NCBI RefSeq assembly: GCF_000224145.3
Contig: NW_004190484.2
Coordinates: 52,406 to 116,405 of the forward strand
Source: Ciona intestinalis
Taxonomy: Eukaryota; Chordata; Ascidiacea; Phlebobranchia; Cionidae
Direction: 5' to 3'
Length of the DNA: 64,000 nt
A program made the translations under genes and the position numbers. The notes below the pieces were generated by a model that saw nothing but the letters and a program-made list of their open reading frames with translations, did not search any database and had not been told where the DNA came from. The stretch's first letter is position 1. The number at the start of each line of letters is the position of its first letter. This document shows, one piece after another, positions 23,301 to 34,300 of the stretch.

Positions 23301-23862
23301 ATACGAAATAAGTTTGCAATACATTATGTTTCCATACCTATATAGATGGTCTATTTGTTTTTGAAATATTCAATGATATAAATTTATTGTGACCTTATCA
23401 GTTGTATAATTGTGTCATCAAAAACATAAAAATTATATTAAAAATGCTGCACAAACTTTTTTTTAGTATAGCTACTATGCTTTGCATGCAAAATCCAGTT
23501 AAGTGAAACCTGGGCAAAAGTTTTGTAATTTAGAGAAACCGTTTTGTTTTACTTTTATTTGTGTTTATTAATTGAGAATTTTGTTGATAAAATTATATGA
23601 CTTTAGTTTAAAGCGCTTTATTATTCTTTATATAGATGCTAGTTTAGGCAACTTGAATGAACACTGCAATACAATAGAGTGGCACAACTACCACCAACTC
23701 TCAGAACCAAATATTGTGCACTGTCTACATAAAATATGTACCAGCTATAATGAGATAAAGGCAAAATGGAGGAACCTTTATTCAATCCGATCTGATCTAG
23801 TGGGCCAGAGTCTTTATTGTTCAACTAATAAAGTATGGCAGACAGTGAACAAAATATCATAA
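17347..23862 (+). CDS. HAUS2: HAUS augmin-like complex subunit 2 (three exons)
   Basis: Augmin binds spindle microtubules and recruits gamma-tubulin for branching nucleation; HAUS2 is one of its eight coiled-coil subunits (established knowledge). Exons: 17347-17394, 20141-20456, 23636-23862 (stop TAA). Junction phases agree (0 then 1); donors are GTGAAT and GTGAGT, and acceptors end in GCAG and TATAG. The product is 196 residues, a little shorter than vertebrate HAUS2 (about 235). It is mostly charged alpha-helix: exon 2 has LQATLSAQELRKTKVTFHK and the block FQEKVNSVQMLITDLESAV, then KRLHQPYQG; the C-terminus has LHKICTSYNEIKAKWRNLY. The pattern 'short N-term, helix, QRL-x-P, helix, C-terminal helix' fits HAUS2. 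The start follows an in-frame TAA at 17332, and an AG acceptor-like site lies just upstream, so trans-splicing to the 5' end is possible. Intron 1 holds a nested transposon stack; intron 2 a SINE and a long MITE. The identity is by memory of the family, not a search. Confidence 0.72.
17455..18056. mobile_element. Second TAGGGATGCAC-type hAT MITE, in HAUS2-like intron 1
   Basis: Starts TAGGGATGCACATAACTAAA and ends TTATAATGTGCATCCCTTA, diverged from the 16298 element and about 160 bp longer. No clear target duplication. Fragments of internal sequence (CATTTTATAGCTTATGATCC) match 16560-16580. Confidence 0.75.
18955..19263 (+). mobile_element. tRNA-derived SINE, copy 1
   Basis: The head resembles a tRNA gene: A-box TGGCATAGTGG at 18964 and B-box-like GGGTTCAAGGC at about 19006. 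The tRNA-unrelated body (GCGAGACACTTAACAACAAT, CTGGCACGAGGTGATAAACC) ends ACGCGAGGATAAAGTAAGTT with a CATA tail. Internal RNA polymerase III promotion is typical of such SINEs. Confidence 0.9.
19348..19510 (+). repeat. Internally periodic repeat P, copy 6, inside the hAT
   Basis: TTTTCCTCAACCAAGCAGTA, then ATTCACACGTGAATTTATTG, CTGGCAATTGATAATGACAA and a final weaker unit. Confidence 0.75.
21012..21341 (+). mobile_element. tRNA-derived SINE, copy 2, in HAUS2-like intron 2
   Basis: A-box AGCATAGTGG at 21021 and B-box-like GGGTTCAAGG at 21068; body GGACACTTAACGGCAATTGC; tail GCATACATTCATTCATTC. Longer than copy 1 by small internal insertions. Confidence 0.9.
21782..23113 (+). mobile_element. 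Long MITE of the GGGGGAAGATGGGACA superfamily, copy C1
   Basis: The left end TTAGGGTGGGGGAAGATGGG followed by ACACC pairs with right end GTGTCCCATCTTTCCCCATT then GTACTATA. About 1.33 kb with no transposase frame. An internal CCCATCTTCCCCCACATTGT at 22368 looks like a further end, so the long form may itself be composite. It lies in HAUS2-like intron 2. Confidence 0.85.
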
Positions 23863-24154
23863 ACTAAAGTTTTCTATTTTATCCGCTCGTCGATTACAGT
23901 GTGTACACCTGTTTTTAACAAAGCATGTTTTAGTTTCATTTGTGCGTGTACAGTCTTTGACAACACCCCACAGTCGCGTGCGTAGTGAGGAACAATAAGA
24001 GCCACTTCAACATACCGCGTATCGATTGATGCCAGCGCATAAACCTCGTTTCAATAACATATTTTAGTAAAACCTGTCTGGAAACAAATATATGTACTGT
24101 GGCCAAATATAAGTTGTTTTCTTGTGCCGGTGATTTACTGTGCTAGGATTAGAT

Positions 24155-26083
24155 ATGGCATCAAAAATGTCTTCGCCCGACTCCAAAGTCCGCAGCAATC
24201 CGTGCAAAGAGCGGTAAGTCGACATGTGTAATTGCTTTTGACTTCGTCTTAGGCTGGTTGTACCTTACTTAGTTTAAACTGTTTAAAGGGTTCTTGAGGT
24301 TCTTTAAGCTATCCCGAGTTAACGCTATTCATCGTTTGAAGCACCAGCAAATGACCCACTAAGGAAAATTTTGCCCCCAACGTGCTTCATTAAGGAAAGT
24401 AATATAGCAGCTTGTGAGCTGCTAAGTGAAAATGAATATGTATAAAGGTTTGTTACAACAGCCAACGTTTATATACACGGAATGCAGCGATGTAACAGAG
24501 GTCTTCAATAATAAACACCAATTCGCGGAAAAGAATAACAGTACAGAGAAGAATGAAACTAGGCAGCAAAAAACTCGATTTAATTTATCCCCTGAATCGG
24601 AGTCTGTCAGCACTGATACGTCCAAAACTACTTTGAGATTCATAAGCAGCCCGACTTCAATAATAAAAAGATCGCGTCCAGGCAAAACAAGTACCATACC
24701 TCGAGCAAACATAACTACAGGTGGGCGGCAGGATGTTTCACATTTCAGCCATCAATCCGATGAGTCCACTCGATCGAAATCTCCTGTTTGTCCACAATTA
24801 CCGGCCTTGAAAGAAAATACCCACGATGACGTGTTGGATTCTAAGAAATTAATTGATATGTCGATCATAACGCCAAAGAAGTTCATTGGACTAGACGACA
24901 GTCTACCGATTGACGATTTAACCAGAAGTTTGGAGGTGTCCGTCCCGCACACAGAGAACGGCTCAGATTCAGAATTTGTAGAATTCGCCAAAGACTTTGC
25001 TCGTCATTGTCGGCACAAACGTACAGCTAACCTGCTTAATCCCGGCCAATACAACGTTTATCTCCAAAAAGCGGCTTCCAAAGACAGATTGCATGGTAGA
25101 GATTTCATTTGCAATTCCTTACCCAGTTCTTCTCTTCACAGCACTTCGCACGGGAATTCGAACCTAGATGACAAGGCTGAACTTGAAGGTCACGTGGTTG
25201 GAGATCTTATAACCTTCGTCTCAAACACCGCAGTGTAAGTCTATTTGATGTTAGGTATAAAAGTGTGACATTAGATAGTAGGTGGTGAAAAAGCACTCTG
25301 CTAAGCACATGTTGTCATAAACTTGAATAAAATAAAACATGTGACCAATCAAAATATGAATGAATGTAATCTTACTTTATCCTCGCGTGGCCGGAAAACG
25401 ACAGTCGTTATAACACGGGTGTGCACCTCGGCGCCAGCTTACGAGTTACNNNNNNNNNNNNNNNNNNNNNNNNNNNNNNNNNNNNNNNNNNNNNNNNNNA
25501 CAACCCATTGGTGACCACTGGGTTGGAGCAATTGCCGTTAAGTGTCAAGGACACATACGCCCACAATGGTAGCAGCGACGAGCCTTGAAACCATTACCTC
25601 TGGGTTAGAGGCAGGCGCGCTAACCACTACGCCACGGCGCCGGATGCTTAAGTTAATACGACTGCATTAAATTTGATCAATTGTCAAGTAAACCAAAAAT
25701 AGAATATAGAACGGAAATATAAAACTTTAGACACCCAAAGTTAGCAGATTGTAGGTGAGATGCAGTTGACTTCGTGAGCTCGCGGGTAGCTAAAGCTACG
25801 TCCTTGTCTAAGATATAGCTAGGAGTTGTCGTTTCCTGTTTCCTAGTCTGGGTTATCTAGGGTTTTGACTTGCAGGAAATCACACAGTTCTGTACCCTCA
25901 GTTACAGTAACTGTATTTATTTGTACGTGTGCATTGTCTCCTTTTGTCATTCTTCTTGTTTCCATCCTTACATCGTTAGTAAAAGGCGATTACACAACAG
26001 TATATATAGCAATGGTGAAGGTAAAACGGTATTTCGGGTGTCAGGCATTTAGGTCAATATTGGGAACAAAAGAATTTGCGTAA
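24155..26083 (+). CDS. Unrecognised Ser/Thr-rich protein with a membrane segment (3' end uncertain)
   Basis: I do not recognise this family. Proposed exons: 24155-24213 (starts MASKMSSPDSK, donor GTAAGT, phase 2); about 24488-25234 (acceptor TGCAG, donor GTAAGT, phase 2); 25876-26020 or on to the stop at 26083 (acceptor TTGACTTGCAG). The link between the last two is strong: phases match and the frame continues from NTA-V into KSHSSVPS. The first link is weaker; an alternative start is ATG 24432. The roughly 250-residue N-terminal part is hydrophilic, rich in Ser, Thr and Lys (SPESESVSTDTSK, IITPKKFIGLDDSLP), with a compact block EFVEFAKDFARHCRHK near its end. The third exon encodes one strongly hydrophobic stretch (VTVFICTCALSPFVILLVSI), probably membrane-spanning, followed by a short basic tail. 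It begins 292 bp after the HAUS2-like stop. The second intron holds a SINE and a gap. Confidence 0.6.
25357..25643 (-). mobile_element. tRNA-derived SINE, copy 3, spanning a gap
   Basis: Reverse orientation: tail CTTACTTTATCCTCGCGTGG at 25370, body up to the N run, then CAACCCATTGGTGACCACTG and the tRNA-like head ending ACTACGCCACGGCGCCGG. In the intron of the membrane-protein gene. Confidence 0.88.
25450..25499. other. Assembly gap (50 N)
   Basis: Lies within the body of a SINE. Comparing other copies, it should span only roughly the AACATACATGGTAACTCG to CAGCCATACATAAA segment. Confidence 0.99.
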
Positions 26084-26158
26084 CGTATTACTATAACCAC
26101 GGGCCGCTACAGAACAATCGTTAGCTACCAATATACGGTAAATTTATCTTTAAGTTCT

Positions 26159-27691
26159 ATAGTAGGATGGGGTAAGATGGGACATTTTGTCAGACGAGAC
26201 TTTTTAATTTTTTTTACGGACCCCAATTTAACGATAATTAGAAAAATAATGTTACAGAATTATTCGACAGTATTGCCACAACTTCAAAAAACGCGCGACA
26301 AAGCTATTTTCTGTTTTTAAATACTAAAAAAAAAACATGTAAAATAGAAACAGTATACTTTAAACAAGTAAAAAAATGCGTAATAGTAAGGTGCTATTTT
26401 TTAATGCTCGCTAAATCATAGTAAAGTCAATAATTTTTTTTAGTTTGCGTGTGCGAAGCATTAAACTAATTTCATAATTCATAAAACAACGTTGAATATT
26501 CTGTACAGTTTGATTTTGTCTCATAAAAGTAGTTTTAGTTTTGTAAAAAACACTGGGATATAAGCATGAAGAAAATAGGCAGGGGTCAATATGACTTTAA
26601 TTTGAAATAAAAACAACAAAAAATATCGGTTTAACGTTATATATATGAAGTTTACATGTCAAAGAAGCTAGCACAGCCTGTTAAACTCGGTAGGTTAACT
26701 ACAAGTTGCAGAATACTGCTAATATAAGTATATTTAGAGTCCCATCTTCCCCCACATTGTAGTTTTGTATGTTTTCATTGCCAAACTTTGAAAGATTTGC
26801 TTTTAATTTAGTAATTTATACCTCAGGGGGTTTTCAACTATAATAAAATGATATAGTAGGGTGGGAGAAGATGGGACACCTTTTTGTTTAGTTTCCTCTT
26901 TCATTTGGTAGTAAACAAAGAACATTCAATGAATTATAAAACCGTATCCTCACGACTTCCACAGACCGTTCGATCACACAATTTGGATATATGTATTAAA
27001 GGTGGCCCATCTTCCCCCACCCTACTATAAAATTTTGTAAATATATTCGAAATTTGGTCATTTGCACTTGGTGATAATTTATAAGAAGTGGCTTAAAAAC
27101 AGATAATAACTTGGTGATAATTTATAAGAAGTGGCAAAAAACAGAGCAGTAATACCCAATTTGTAGCAAAAATAAAAACTTCATCAATATTTATTATCAA
27201 TTTTCTCTTATTACAAGTTCATATACATTCGTAGGATACAATATTTATTCATTGAAGTTCGAACATTACCCATTGTCGTTCAAACAGTACCAATTGTTAT
27301 GCAATAATATAAGGTATAGGTAACATGTTAAAAACTATAGCAGTAGGGCAAGAAAAATAATGCTTAGACTTAATTTTCAAAGCGTACAGTATTATTTCGT
27401 GTTATTTACGTATATTCCCATTTATAAATACACTTATTAATCAAAATTAACAATGATTTTAAACCGTCCCATCTTATCCTGTGTGTTTTCGAATTTGTAA
27501 AATTTCACCTGTTGTGCGGATCGCTAAATAACTCCTCGTGTGTTTTACTATATTTTTAATAAATTGGTGTCAATTAATAAAGGAATGATAGTACTAATTC
27601 GTGGTATTACCCAAAAACCGTCATCTATTTTGATTTTGGAAATATTTGGCAGTATGTGCTTAAGTGTCCTATCTTACCCCATTGTACTATA
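26159..27691 (+). mobile_element. Long MITE C2, itself interrupted by a short-form MITE
   Basis: Left end AGTAGGATGGGGTAAGATGG, body collinear with C1 at roughly 90% by eye, right end GTGTCCTATCTTACCCCATT then GTACTATA. The extra 177 bp at 26853-27029 relative to C1 is the short form D. Confidence 0.85.
26853..27029. mobile_element. Short MITE D, nested in C2
   Basis: Ends ATAGTAGGGTGGGAGAAGAT and CATCTTCCCCCACCCTACTA; 177 bp with TA just outside. The interior TTTGGTAGTAAACAAAGAAC is shared with the D copies at 30499, 31671, 41884 and 53931. Confidence 0.9.
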
Positions 27692-28810
27692 ATAAAAAGA
27701 TAATATTTTGAAAATAAATTCGAAGTTCAGTCATTTGCACTTAAGATAATTTATAAGTAGCTTGTGCAAAAAACAGTGTAGCAATACCCAATTTGTATCG
27801 AAAATATATCGAAAAAAAATTATTAATGGTTATTATTAATTTTCTGTTATTACAAGTTCACATACATTTGTAGGATACAATATTTATCAATTGAAGTTCA
27901 AACAATCATATGTAGGTAACATGTAAAAAACTATAGCAGTAGAACCGAAAAGAGAATGTTTAAGTTTGATTTTCAAAGCGTACAGCATTGTTTTGTGTTA
28001 TTTACGTGTATTCCTAATGATAAATACACTTATTAATCAAAGTTTACAATGATTTTAAACTGTCCCATCTTATCCTGTGTGTTTTCGAATTTGTAAAATT
28101 TCACCTGTTGTGCGAATCGCTAAATAACTGCTCGTGTTGTTTAAAATAGTTTTTAAATGGTTGTCAATTAATAAATGAATGATAGTAGCCTACTAATTCG
28201 TAGTATCACCCAAAAACCGCCATCTATATTGATTTTCAAAATATTTGGCAATATGTGCTTAAGTGTCTCATCTTCCACCATCTCACTATAGTACAGTGGG
28301 GGAAGATGGAACTCTTAGGCACATACTGCCCAATATTTCAAACTCAAATATATGACAGTTTAGGTTTGATGCCACTAGTGTACTATCCTACTTTTATTAA
28401 TAAAATCACCTAAAAAAATATATTAAAACCATTAAAACAAACGAGGATTTATTTATCGATTTACACAATCAGGAATTGCTTCACTGCTATTGTTTTTAAT
28501 ATGTTATCAACAGTATATTATTGTATGAAAAAATTGGTACTGTTCAAACGATAATGGGTGTTGTTAAAACATCGAATTATTAATAGGATATCATAAAAAT
28601 GCACATTGTAGGCCAGTAGGGTGGGGGAAGTTAGGACACTTTGTTCCACGAGATTTTTTAATCTTTTTTTTTACGGGTACCCATTTATTATCAGAAAACT
28701 GATGTTACAGAGTTATTCGACTTGATAATCTGGAAAATAAGGTTACAGAATTATTTGACAGTATCATCACGACTTTATAAAACGCGCTTCTAAGTCGATT
28801 ATACTGTTTT
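27692..28810. mobile_element. Two partial long-MITE copies abutting
   Basis: 27692-28287 repeats the right half of C1/C2 and ends CATCTTCCACCATCTCACTA. 28288-28440 begins a new end, TAGTACAGTGGGGGAAGATG, in the opposite orientation. At 28616 another GTAGGGTGGGGGAAG end begins, in the forward orientation. A chain of incomplete copies. Confidence 0.75.
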
Positions 28811-28814
28811 TAAT

Positions 28815-29030
28815 GTCCTGCGCTGTGGCAAAGTGGTTTGCGTGCCTGCCTGTAACCCAGAGGTAATGTTATCAAATTTATTAACCTTCATACATAAAAC
28901 AATGAAAAATATCCTCAAAAAGAATCACCCACAGAGTATCATACATGGTAACTCGTAAGCTGGCACGAGGTGTATAGACACCCGTCTTATAACGACTGCC
29001 GTTTACCGGCCACCGAGGATAAAGTAAGTT
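28815..29030 (+). mobile_element. tRNA-derived SINE, copy 4, inside a MITE, internally deleted
   Basis: CTGCGCTGTGGCAAAGTGGT head; the central part between the B-box area and ATACATGGTAACTCGTAAGC is largely lost; ends GGCCACCGAGGATAAAGTAA. MITE sequence resumes at about 29045 (ATGCAAAATAGAAACAGTAT). Confidence 0.85.
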
Positions 29031-29210
29031 TTATTCATATGTTCATAAAAATTAAAAAATATGCAAAATAGAAACAGTATATTTTAAACAGGCAAAAATA
29101 CGCTATAGTAAGGTGCTAATTTTAAATCCCGCCAATTCGTAGTAAAGCCAATGAAATTTTGTAGCTTGTGAGTGTAAACGATTAAACTCGTTTCATACTT
29201 TCATAAACAA

Positions 29211-29689
29211 GATATCAAAGACCTAATGCGTGAGCATGGTATAAACTATTTAGCATAGTATTAATTACCCTGACAAAACTTACGACGTATAAGGATTGAA
29301 GGTCTGGTAAAGAATATGTGTAAATACGCTTTGTACAACTCCTGTACCATGTGCTGACTTGTAAACGTTTGTTTTTGTGAATTTGGATAAACCGTAATCA
29401 CGCAGTATTATGGGCAATGTTAGAAGTTAATACTGTATTATTCATATTGTAGCGGTTGCATACAAGGGCGTAGCCAGCCTAAAATTTTGGTGGGGGCCAA
29501 ATGTTTTATAGTTGTATTTTGGGTTTGAAACAACTCATTACAACACAAAACACGGAAAGGCGTTCTGAATAGCATTTAATTTTTACAATTACGCCGCGTA
29601 AAAACACAACGATCTACAACTACGTTTAAAACTCCATTCGTCGCCTACCACCAGCGTTTTTGTCACAAAATTTAAGATTTGTTTTTCTT
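29211..29689. other. Gene-less spacer with a hAT-like end
   Basis: Only a single CAAGGGCGTAGCCAGCCTAA sequence at 29464, resembling the CAGGGGCGTAGCCAGG end of some hAT elements, with no partner end found nearby. No gene seen. Confidence 0.4.
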
Positions 29690-29830
29690 AGCTATGGCAG
29701 GTAGACTGTTTATTAAAAAATAGTATGCATTCACACGTAGTTTCATTGCATTATAATAGGGATTGTTTGACCTGGCAATATTTAAGACATATTAGCAATT
29801 CACACGGCGATTATTTGCGTCATGATTGGG
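29690..29830 (+). repeat. Internally periodic repeat P, copy 7
   Basis: ATTCACACGTAGTTTCATTG, GATTGTTTGACCTGGCAATA, CAATTCACACGGCGATTATT then TGCGTCATGATTGGGATTG. Confidence 0.7.
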
Positions 29831-29965
29831 ATTGAGACTTCAATATTTAGTATGTGTAAGAGTTTTAAAAAGGCTTGTATGTTTGCTTTTTCAATTTAAC
29901 TTTTTACCCCGTCGTATTTTAGCTTTTAACGCGCGTCGTATTTTAGGCATTTTTTTTAAGGGTGC

Positions 29966-30155
29966 ATGGCTCTTTGCTGCAATCATTGTGGGCGTTCTTG
30001 GGCAAGACACTTAACGACAATTGTTCCAACCCAGTGGTGACTAATAGGTTGACCAAATTATCAGCCACATATAAAAAACCCATAAGTAATTTGGCACGAG
30101 CTATTCCCATGTAATAACGACTGTCGTTTTTCCGCCACGCGAGGATTAAGTATGT
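29966..30155 (+). mobile_element. tRNA-derived SINE, copy 5, 5'-truncated
   Basis: Lacks the tRNA-like head; begins near TGCAATCATTGTGGGCGTTC and ends CACGCGAGGATTAAGTATG. A 62-codon frame at 29826-30014 runs from the periodic repeat into this SINE, so it is not a gene. Confidence 0.85.
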
Positions 30156-30340
30156 TTACAATACGATCAGGATATTCGAATTTTATGTGGTAAGGGTGAC
30201 CCGATTTCTCCCACTCTACTGCATGTCCTTTTATACTGGTATTTTTTCTTATTCTAACTGCAATTCATGATATTTTGCTCATGCACATAGTACAGATTTT
30301 CTTCAAAAAATAAACTATTTTCTGAAATCAAACTGTACGA

Positions 30341-31215
30341 AATATAGTGGGGGAAGATGGGACACTTTTGATAATAATAATTATTAAATGTTTTTTTTAA
30401 TACAAATTTTGTATTGCCACACCGTTTTTCGCAAAAGCCACTTCTTATAAATTATCGCCAAGTGCAAATGACTCAATTTCGAATGTATTTTTCATATACA
30501 GTAGGGTGGGGGAAGATGGGACACCTTTAGCACATGATATCTTAATGTCTTAATCGTGTTTTAAACAATTAACAACGGTATAGGGGAGTCGTGGGAATAC
30601 GATTTTCATTTTCTTTGTTTACTACCAAATTGGGCGAGAAAATAGAATGAAAATGTGTCCCATCTTCCCCCAACCTACTATATTATCTTTTTATTTAATC
30701 GGTATCTTATATTTGAATAACCCCTGATGTATAAAGTATTGAATTAAAAGCAAACCTTTAAAATTTGGCAATGAGGGAAGACTAATAAATTCCAATTTAA
30801 AATATATATTAGCAGTATTTTGCAACTTGTGGTTAACCTACCAAATTTAACCGGTTGTGCTATTTTCTGCCGTAAACTTTATATAAAACTTAAAAGTCTC
30901 AAATTAAAGTCATATTGACCCATGTCTATTTTCATATCTCATTTTTTTACAAAAGTAAAACCAGTTCACACTCGCAAACTACAAAATTCCATCGACTTTA
31001 TTATGAATTAGCGAGCATTCAAAGTTAGCAGCTTATACTATTTCGCATTCTTTCCTGTTTAAAATATACTGATTTTATTTTACCCATCTTTTTAATATTT
31101 AAAAGCAGTAATAAGCTTTGACGTGCGTTTTATAAAGTCGTGATAATACTGTCGAATAATTCTCTTAAATTATTTTTCTGATTATGACTTAATGAGGCCA
31201 GTAAAAAAAACTCTT
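30341..31215 (-). mobile_element. Long MITE copy C5, reverse, interrupted by a short MITE
   Basis: Starts TAGTGGGGGAAGATGGGACA; from about 30683 the reverse of the C1 body follows (ACCTACCAAATTTAACCGGT, AGCGAGCATTCAAAGTTAGC). The short form D sits at 30499-30682. It lies just upstream of the first detected BTB exon. Confidence 0.8.
30499..30682. mobile_element. Short MITE D, nested
   Basis: Ends AGTAGGGTGGGGGAAGATGG and CCATCTTCCCCCAACCTACT, with interior TTTGTTTACTACCAAATTGG. Confidence 0.9.
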
Positions 31216-31338
31216 TGCAGCGTACTTTTTTGGACCGTGACAATATTGTTGAATAATATTAACATTTTTTGTCTATCAATAAATGGGTGCGGTAAAGTAA
31301 AAGGCACTTATTTATTTCTTACAAAATTAATTTGTTAG

Positions 31339-34300
31339 GCAAAACAAACAAATGTCGTTACACATTTAATACGTTTTCGCTGCTGATCACTGATACTTTA
31401 AGGTATTTCGATAACCCCGACCTCAGTGATGTCATACTGATGGTGGACGAACATAGATTCTACGCCCACAAACTTGCTCTTGCTGCACAGAGCGAGGTTT
31501 TTCGCGATATGTTGATAGTCAGTGACAGATGTTCCGGGTGTCCAGATTTTGAAAAGGTAAACAGTTAATAATATAAACCCTCGGGTTTGGGGGTAGCATT
31601 AAATTAAGGCAATGGGCGGTTTCTGGTTCTCATCCCAGCTATTTGTATCTGCGGTGCTTCGCTCATATATATAGTAGGGTGAGGGGAGATGGGACACGTT
31701 TTCATTCTATTTTCTCGTCGCATTTAGCCGTAAACAAAGAACATTTAAAGATTTATAGATTCGTATTCTTACGACTCCCTTAGACCGGTGTTAATTGTTT
31801 AAAGCACGATCAGGTTATTTAAATAATATGTGCTTAAGGTGTCCCATCTTCCCCTACCCTACTATACGTACTTGATCATGGCCTCTCAATGCACGGCCTA
31901 GGAAAACACCTAAGCTACTCAGAAAATAAGTTATATTCTAAATTTTGTTTTTCGAATTTTTGTTGTTATGACATAAGTTTATCGGAGTAAAGCCACTTTA
32001 TTTTCACATTTATATAAAAATACCATTCCTCTCATTTGTAAGAAAGTGGGTTTCTAACATGTTCTTGTGCTGTTACTAATAGCTGAAAATCATAGGTGAC
32101 AAAGACATTATCTATATTCTAAATGGAATCAAACATGGGTGCGGTAAAGTAAATTTACGCACGGATATGCGCACTTTTAATCCTTGCAAATGTGATTTAA
32201 AAACTGAATACAACACAACAGAAAACACACTTTTATCGCGCAACACCTGAACTGCATCGCTACATTAAAAGTCTGTTTAATTTTTATTTAAAACTACAGT
32301 TATCATAACATGCACATTTTGTTAGCAATCCTTTATCTTGGATGCATTGTAATAGATAACACCCCCCCCCACATGTTTGTGAAATAGAGGTGATAAGTAT
32401 CATATCATGATCAGTGATTATTGATTACACGCTTACTATAACTGTATATGCTACATAGACAGTGTATGACCAATAATGTTTAATCTCGATGAACGTATAT
32501 GCCCTAGCAGTTGGAAAAGGCTATTAATTGCTGACTGAAAGGAGTACTAAATCAGTAGTTTATGCATACAAAAGTGCCTACAACTGTTTTAAACACTATT
32601 TCTAGCATCTACGTAAGACACTATCTCGTTTAATTGGTTCAATGACTTTTTATTATTCTGACAAAACCACTGCAAACAACAGTAACACAACAGCACCAGG
32701 CCTGCAACTGCGATGATTGTAAATTCTTCAAAATTCTGTTCATAAAACCGCGATAAAATAATGGTTTATAACAATGGTTGTTTGCGTCAATGGGCCTCTC
32801 ATTTTCCGAACAGCTTAGGCGTATTCCTATACCGTGTATTGAGTATGTCATGACTCGACGAGCACTATGCATATGAAATGTTTTATTTTCTTATTTATGG
32901 AGAGGTTTTTTTATTAATAGGAATTAAAACTGAACGAATCAAAGGAATGTCAACAAGTTTTCCCTTCATTTTTACGATTTTTTTATTGTGGAAAAATCTC
33001 ATTTTCTTCTGAGAGCGCACTCCCTCTTCTAGTTCTCGCAGCTAAATACAGAGTGGAATCACTGAGAGTTGCTTGTGATGCTTTTATCACTGGAATGATT
33101 GAGGATGGAGACCTTAAGAGCGCTGTTAAATGGCTAAGATATGCAGCACGCTACGAATTACACGTATGTGAAACAATTTATAAACGTTATATTCAAAAAT
33201 TAACCCCTATGTTTACTGTATTTTATAAACATTGTTTATTTAAAGTCGGTGTCTGTGTAACGAGAATTTTTCGTGAGGGAGGTTCAGGCACCCTGCTTTA
33301 ACGGCCTACCGCTAGTCCTACTCACAATCCCACTGATATTATAAAATGCGTTTTAATTGAAGGCGATAAAAGCTATAGTTCGTATACGTATAAAACTTGC
33401 TCAAAACACAACTCATATAAAACTTGCTGAAGACACAACTAAAAGGTAGCATACAGAGAATCTAAAACAGTTGCATACAGTAAGAAGCCCGAGAGAGAAC
33501 TGACCACGTTCTCGCTTTTCTAAGCGGCTGCGCCTCGGTATGCCTGCAGCCGCTCGCGTGATACAATATACGCCAAATTGGTAATTACGGGAGAAGGATT
33601 GTGAGGAAAACAAATAGTAAAACACGTGAAAGAACTCAAAACGTCACATAACGGAAAAGGAAACACAAAACGGGGAAAACGCATTAACTGAAAACAGTGA
33701 GGTGATTTTGACGTTACATCTGCACAAGTTTTTCTATTTTTATTTAATATAGTACAGTGGGGAGGGATCATCAAAACACATAAAAATTTTTGGCTTGGGC
33801 GCCGATTCTGACATATAATACGATAGGGGAAGATGGGACACTTAAGCACATATTGCCAAATATTTTCAAAATCAAAATAGATGACGGTTTTTGGCAGGAC
33901 CACGAATTAGTACTATCATTCCTTTATTAATTGACACCAATTAAATAAAATATAATAAAACACACGGGATAAGATGGGACAGTTTAAAATCATTGGTAAT
34001 TTTGATTATTAAGTGTATTTATAAATAGGAATGTACGTAAATAACACGAAATAATACTGTACGCTTTGAAAATTAAGGGAAGATGGGACTCTAAATTGAA
34101 ATATGTTTACATTAGCAGTTTTCTGCAACTTGTAGTTAACCTACCGAATTTAACAGGCTGTGCTAGTTTCTTTGTCATGTAAACATATATATAACGTTAA
34201 ACCGAATTTTTTTGTTGAATTTATCTCAAATTAAAGTCATATTGACCCCTGCCTATTTTCTTCATGCTTATATCTCAGCGATTTTTTAAAAAAACTAAAA

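Noticed and set aside
29826..30014. 62-codon hydrophobic frame as a signal-peptide exon of the BTBD17-like gene
   Set aside because: It runs from periodic repeat P into a truncated SINE, and no donor of phase 1 is evident at its end.
31339..31556. Joining the BTB exon to the upstream membrane-protein gene
   Set aside because: The upstream exon leaves at phase 0 (26014 or 26020), while the BTB exon needs an incoming phase of 1.
33520..33903. 127-codon minus-strand frame
   Set aside because: Its N-terminal half is the end of a long MITE; the rest shows no family resemblance.
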